The notes under the pieces were generated by a model. The model did not search any database, was not told the DNA's origin, and saw nothing but the letters and a program-made list of their open reading frames with translations. The position numbers were made by a program, and so were the translations under genes. Positions 6,132 through 9,206 of a DNA stretch of 9,206 bases are shown here, one piece after another; positions within the stretch are counted from its first letter, which is position 1; the number at the start of each line of letters is the position of its first letter. The DNA comes from DASUBN01 sp035465695. GTDB lineage: Bacteria; Pseudomonadota; Gammaproteobacteria; Natronospirales; REEB76. The DNA is taken from positions 1 to 9,206 of the forward strand of contig DATIVR010000044.1 of assembly GCA_035465695.1 (NCBI GenBank), in the 5' to 3' direction.

Positions 6132-6841
6132 CCGACGATCAGCAGCTGTTGGGCAGGCGCTCGCTGATGGCGCGTCTGCGCCGTTACCTCTTCACTGGAT
6201 TGGTGATCTGGATCCCGCTCGGGGTCACCCTCTTCATCATCCAGCTCTTCATCGGCTACATGGACGGCTTGGTGACGCTGTTCCCGACCGCCTGGCAGCC
6301 GGCGCAGCTGGTGGGCTTCAACATCCCCGGCCTCGGCGTGGTGCTGGTGGTCCTGGTCCTGCTGTTCACCGGCTTCCTGGCCAGCAACTACCTGGGACGC
6401 GTGCTGCTCAGCCTCGGCAACGAGCTCCTGGAGCACATCCCGCTGGTGCGCTCGATCTACACCACCGCCAAGCAGATCTCCGACACCATGTTCTCCAAGA
6501 CCGGGCGGTCCTTCCGCAAGGTGGTGCTGATCCGCTATCCCAATAAGGACACCTGGAGCCTGGCGTTCCAGACCGGGGAGAGCCTGGGCGAGGTCAACGC
6601 CAAGATGCCCGAGCACATGGTGAGCGTGTTCGTGCCCACCACGCCCAACCCCACCTCCGGCTTCCTGCTGTTGGTACCCCAGGACGACATGGTGGAACTG
6701 CAGATGAGCGTCGATGAGGCCCTGAAGATGATCATCTCCCTGGGTGTCATCGTGCCGCCCTGGCCGCCGGTCAAGCGGCCGCAGGATCCCACCGGCGGCG
6801 ATACCGTGCCGGAGCTTGCAGACCCCGTGCACCGACCTTAA
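6128..6841 (+). CDS. DUF502 family inner-membrane protein
   Basis: A 237-residue membrane protein of the DUF502 family, function unknown. Two hydrophobic segments are visible: about 21-43 (LFTGLVIWIPLGVTLFIIQL) and about 69-88 (LGVVLVVLVLLFTGFLASNY). The charged N-terminus RRSLMARLRR suggests a cytoplasmic end. Between and after the segments lie the family's conserved stretches IPLVRSIYTTAKQI (about 104-117), FRKVVLIRYPN and VFVPTTPNPTSGFLLLVP. The last 25 residues are Pro-rich and variable. It begins with the ATG in the 4-bp overlap with fmdB and is followed by a 60-bp gap before aspS, so it is probably part of the same transcript. DUF502 genes occur near fmdB and aspS in many proteobacteria, which suggests a linked but unknown role. 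Confidence 0.9.
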   Translation: MTDDQQLLGRRSLMARLRRYLFTGLVIWIPLGVTLFIIQLFIGYMDGLVTLFPTAWQPAQLVGFNIPGLGVVLVVLVLLFTGFLASNYLGRVLLSLGNELLEHIPLVRSIYTTAKQISDTMFSKTGRSFRKVVLIRYPNKDTWSLAFQTGESLGEVNAKMPEHMVSVFVPTTPNPTSGFLLLVPQDDMVELQMSVDEALKMIISLGVIVPPWPPVKRPQDPTGGDTVPELADPVHRP

Positions 6842-6901
6842 TATGCGCGGCCGCCGGAAGCGGCTGGTGCACACCTAACTTACTGAAATCTGAGTAGTTC
6901 C

Positions 6902-8689
6902 ATGCGTACCCACTATTGCGGCCAGGTCAACGAAAGCCTCCTCGACCAGGAGATCCAGCTCGCGGGCTGGGTGCACCGGCGCCGCGATCACGGCGGGGTG
7001 ATCTTCGTGGACCTGCGCGACCGTGAGGGCCTGGTGCAGGTGGTGTTCGATCCGGACCGCGCCGAGCTCTTCAAGGCCGCCGAGGGCCTGCGTAGCGAAT
7101 ACGTGGTGAGCGTGAAGGGGCGCGTGCGCAAGCGCCCGGCAGGCACCGAGAACGCCCATCTCGCCAGCGGCAAGGTGGAAGTGCTGGCATTGGAGATGCA
7201 GCTGCTCAACAAGGCCGAGACGCCTCCTTTCATGCTGGATGAGGAGGATGTGAACGAGGAACGCCGCCTGCAGTACCGCTACGTGGACCTGCGCCGGCCG
7301 GTGATGCAGCAGCGCATGCGCCTGCGCCACAGGATCGTCAGCACGCTACGCAATTATCTGGATGAGCACGGCTTCATCGACCTCGAGACGCCGATCCTCA
7401 CCAAGCCCACGCCGGAAGGCGCCCGCGACTACCTGGTGCCGAGCCGCACCCATCCGGGCCGCTTCTTCGCGTTGCCGCAGTCGCCCCAGATCTTCAAGCA
7501 ACTTTTCATGATGTCCGGCTTCGACCGCTACTACCAAGTGGCGCGTTGTTTCCGCGACGAGGACCTGCGCGCCGACCGCCAGCCGGAATTCACCCAACTG
7601 GACATCGAGACCTCGTTCCTCGACGAACAGCAGATCACCGACATCATGGAAGGCATGATCCGCCACACCTTCAAGAAGGTGCTGGACGTGGACCTGCCCA
7701 ATCCTTTCCCGCGCATGAGCTATGACGAGGCCATGCGCCGCTACGGCTCCGACAAGCCCGACCTGCGCATCCCGCTGGAGCTGGTGGACGTGGCGGACCT
7801 GGTCAAGACCTGCGACTTCAAGGTGTTCGCCGGTCCCGCCAACGATCCTGCCGGCCGCGTCACCGCGCTGCGCGTGCCGAAAGGCGGCGAGATGCCGCGT
7901 AGCGAGATCGACGAGTGCACCGCCTACGTGGGCCGCTACGGCGCCAAGGGCCTGGCTTATATCAAGGTGAACGAGATCGCCAAGGGCAAGGACGGGCTGC
8001 AGTCGCCCATCGTGAAGTTCCTGTCGGACGACGCCATCGCCGGCATCCTCAAGCGCACCAGCGCCCAGGATGGCGACCTGATCTTCTTCGGCGCCGACAA
8101 GGCCCGCGTAGTGGCGGACTCCCTCGGCGCGCTGCGTCTCAAGCTCGGCCATGACCGCGGCCTGGTGCAGGGCAAGTGGGCGCCGCTGTGGGTGGTGGAG
8201 TTCCCGGCCTTCGAGTGGGACGAGAAGGACAAGCGCTGGGTGTTCCTGCATCACCCGTTCACCGCTCCGCGGGTCGACGATCCAGCGGCCCTGGCCAGGG
8301 ACCCGGGCGGCATCCGCTCCCGCGCCTACGACATGGTGCTGAACGGCACCGAGCTGGGCGGCGGCTCCATCCGTATCCACGACCAGGACATGCAGGCGGC
8401 GGTGTTCCGCATGCTCGGCATCAGCGACGAGGATGCGCGGCAGAAGTTCGGTTTCTTGCTGGACGCGCTCAAGTCCGGCTGCCCGCCCCACGGCGGACTG
8501 GCCTTCGGCATCGACCGGCTGGTGATGCTCATGGTGGGCGCCCCGAACATCCGCGAGGTCATCGCCTTCCCCAAGACCCAGACCGCCTGGTGCCCGCTCA
8601 CGGATGCCCCCGGCACCGCGAGCGAGGAGCAGCTCAAGGAGCTGCACATCCGTGTGAAGCTTCCGGCCACCGAGCCCAAAGCTTCTTGA
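6902..8689 (+). CDS. aspS: Aspartyl-tRNA synthetase, probably non-discriminating
   Basis: A 595-residue class IIb synthetase that charges tRNA with aspartate in the cytoplasm; the length is typical of bacterial AspRS. Domains: N-terminal OB-fold anticodon-binding domain (about 1-105), catalytic core with motif 2 FRDEDLRADRQPEFTQ (from Phe217), the bacterial GAD insertion (about 285-410), and motif 3 with GIDR (536-539). QSPQ in FALPQSPQIF is the usual aspartate-site loop. In the anticodon-binding domain, RRRDHGG carries His30 and the later loop RPAG carries Gly81. These correspond to His31 and Gly82 of Pseudomonas aeruginosa, which are associated with a non-discriminating enzyme that also charges tRNA-Asn; E. 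coli has Leu at the first position. If so, Asn-tRNA would be made by the GatCAB amidotransferase, outside this window. ATG 6902 has GAG seven bases upstream. Confidence 0.96.
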   Translation: MRTHYCGQVNESLLDQEIQLAGWVHRRRDHGGVIFVDLRDREGLVQVVFDPDRAELFKAAEGLRSEYVVSVKGRVRKRPAGTENAHLASGKVEVLALEMQLLNKAETPPFMLDEEDVNEERRLQYRYVDLRRPVMQQRMRLRHRIVSTLRNYLDEHGFIDLETPILTKPTPEGARDYLVPSRTHPGRFFALPQSPQIFKQLFMMSGFDRYYQVARCFRDEDLRADRQPEFTQLDIETSFLDEQQITDIMEGMIRHTFKKVLDVDLPNPFPRMSYDEAMRRYGSDKPDLRIPLELVDVADLVKTCDFKVFAGPANDPAGRVTALRVPKGGEMPRSEIDECTAYVGRYGAKGLAYIKVNEIAKGKDGLQSPIVKFLSDDAIAGILKRTSAQDGDLIFFGADKARVVADSLGALRLKLGHDRGLVQGKWAPLWVVEFPAFEWDEKDKRWVFLHHPFTAPRVDDPAALARDPGGIRSRAYDMVLNGTELGGGSIRIHDQDMQAAVFRMLGISDEDARQKFGFLLDALKSGCPPHGGLAFGIDRLVMLMVGAPNIREVIAFPKTQTAWCPLTDAPGTASEEQLKELHIRVKLPATEPKAS

Positions 8690-8695
8690 GGCTGC

Positions 8696-9133
8696 TTGTT
8701 CAAGAGGCCTGAATCGGTGCTGGTCGTGGTCCATACGGACGACGGCCAGGTACTGCAGTTGCTGCGCCGGGAGCCGCAAGGTTTCTGGCAATCCGTCACC
8801 GGCAGCCTGAAGGAAGGGGAGACGCCCCTGAAAGCAGCCCGCCGCGAGTTACGCGAGGAGACCGGCCTCGATGGCGAAGCCGGCCTCGTCGATGGCGGCG
8901 TCATCAACCGCTACCCGATCCATCCCGCCTGGCGGCACCGCTTCGCGCCCGACGTGCTGGAGAACACCGAATACGTGTTCCATCTCGCGGTCCCCGAACC
9001 TTGCGACATAAGCCTCTCCCCGGAACACATGGATTACCGCTGGTTACCACGCGAACAGGCGGCGGAGGCCGCGGGCTCGGCCACCGATAAGGCGGCGATC
9101 CTTGCTTTATTGCCTGCCCGCCCCCAGGTGTAA
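8696..9133 (+). CDS. nudB: Dihydroneopterin triphosphate diphosphatase (NudB), Nudix hydrolase
   Basis: Removes pyrophosphate from dihydroneopterin triphosphate, an early step of folate synthesis. The 145-residue product begins MFKRPESVLVVV, aligning with the family start KRP.SVLVV, and has WQSVTGSLKEGE leading into a complete Nudix box GxxxxxExxxxxxxREUxEExGU (Gly36 to Leu58; metal-binding Glu51, Glu54 and Glu55). ATEYVFHLAVPEP-like residues follow (here NTEYVFHLAVPEP), as in NudB. The start is TTG 8696, four bases after GAGG, which overlaps the aspS stop; the gap to aspS is only six bases, so they are one transcript. aspS-nudB adjacency is common in gammaproteobacteria, where yebC often follows; the next start here does not look like yebC. 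A different Nudix substrate cannot be excluded from sequence alone. Confidence 0.88.
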   Translation: MFKRPESVLVVVHTDDGQVLQLLRREPQGFWQSVTGSLKEGETPLKAARRELREETGLDGEAGLVDGGVINRYPIHPAWRHRFAPDVLENTEYVFHLAVPEPCDISLSPEHMDYRWLPREQAAEAAGSATDKAAILALLPARPQV

Positions 9134-9136
9134 AAT
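9131..9136 (+). promoter_or_regulatory. Possible -10 box of the gene starting at 9178
   Basis: TAAAAT (5 of 6) overlaps the nudB stop codon. A candidate -35, TTGCCT at 9110-9115, is 15 bp upstream, short of ideal. A promoter for the downstream gene is plausible because a 44-bp leader separates nudB from the next ATG, but read-through from nudB could also serve it. Confidence 0.35.
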
Positions 9137-9147
9137 ACCGCGTCAAT

Positions 9148-9163
9148 CGCCGGCGCGCCGGCG
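9148..9163. repeat. Perfect 16-bp palindrome in the leader after nudB
   Basis: CGCCGGCGCGCCGGCG equals its own reverse complement, between the possible -10 at 9131 and the ATG at 9178. It could be an operator or simply GC-rich chance. As RNA it would make only a tight hairpin without a loop-favouring centre, and no U-run follows, so it is not a terminator. Confidence 0.5.
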
Positions 9164-9177
9164 TCCTCGAGACCTGA

Positions 9178-9206
9178 ATGGCAGTCCCCGCACTCGCTTA
9201 CGAACT
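9178..9206 (+). CDS. Start of an unidentified gene (cut by window end)
   Basis: ATG 9178 opens a frame MAVPALAYE that runs to the end of the window, with a weak GAG six bases upstream (9169-9171). Nine residues are too few to name a family; it is not the YebC start (MAGHSKW). It lies 44 bp after nudB on the same strand, after a possible promoter. It may be a real gene or only an open stretch. Confidence 0.35.

Noticed and set aside
6848..6866. Hairpin GCCGC-CGGAA-GCGGC between the DUF502 gene and aspS as a terminator
   Set aside because: The stem is short and no T-run follows, so transcription into aspS is more likely; possibly an RNA-stability element at most.
7346..8791. A 481-residue open frame on the - strand
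   Set aside because: It is antisense to aspS, which is complete with all motifs; composition is that of a shadow frame.
1..9206. tRNA genes, rRNA genes, CRISPR arrays, insertion sequences, attachment sites
   Set aside because: Looked for by eye; no cloverleaf-like stretch, evenly spaced repeats, transposase motifs or long terminal repeats were seen. A tRNAscan or repeat search would settle it.

Overview
The window is GC-rich, densely coding bacterial chromosome. It most resembles a gammaproteobacterium, plausibly in or near the Xanthomonadales. Three things point there: an ArgG/ArgC arrangement with a Cytophaga/LysY-like ArgC, the order fmdB - DUF502 - aspS - nudB, and a Pseudomonas-like AspRS. 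The taxonomic call is inference from protein flavour only. There are no rRNA or tRNA genes, insertion sequences, CRISPR arrays or prophage genes, and nothing looks recently acquired.

Region 1 (1-2334, + strand) is the end of an arginine biosynthesis operon. It holds the C-terminus of argininosuccinate synthase (ArgG), an uncharacterised two-domain P-loop protein, and ArgC (N-acyl-gamma-glutamyl-phosphate reductase). The three genes overlap (11 bp, then 4 bp), so they are probably co-translated. A strong bidirectional hairpin terminator (2391-2412) separates this operon from the convergent genes that follow.

Region 2 (2436-5655, - strand) reads from right to left. An Atm1-type ABC half-transporter overlaps a classical short-chain dehydrogenase by 4 bp (ATGA). 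Then, 50 bp further on, comes a lipoprotein with an NTF2-like (DUF4440/SnoaL) domain, possibly with its own weak promoter.

Region 3 (5656-9206, + strand) starts at a divergent 125-bp intergenic region with a perfect TATAAT. It encodes an FmdB-type zinc-ribbon protein, an overlapping DUF502 membrane protein, aspartyl-tRNA synthetase and the Nudix enzyme NudB (folate pathway). After nudB come a possible promoter, a 16-bp perfect palindrome and the first codons of another gene.

The best candidate for undescribed biology is the P-loop protein (221-1276) inside the arginine operon. It has a BioD-like nucleotide-binding loop (GTCMNAGKT) and a separate N-terminal domain, and I know of no assigned function. 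Secondary points are an 18-base exact repeat that duplicates this gene's ribosome-binding site and start codon near its own 3' end, and residues in AspRS that predict a non-discriminating enzyme. The rest is ordinary housekeeping sequence.
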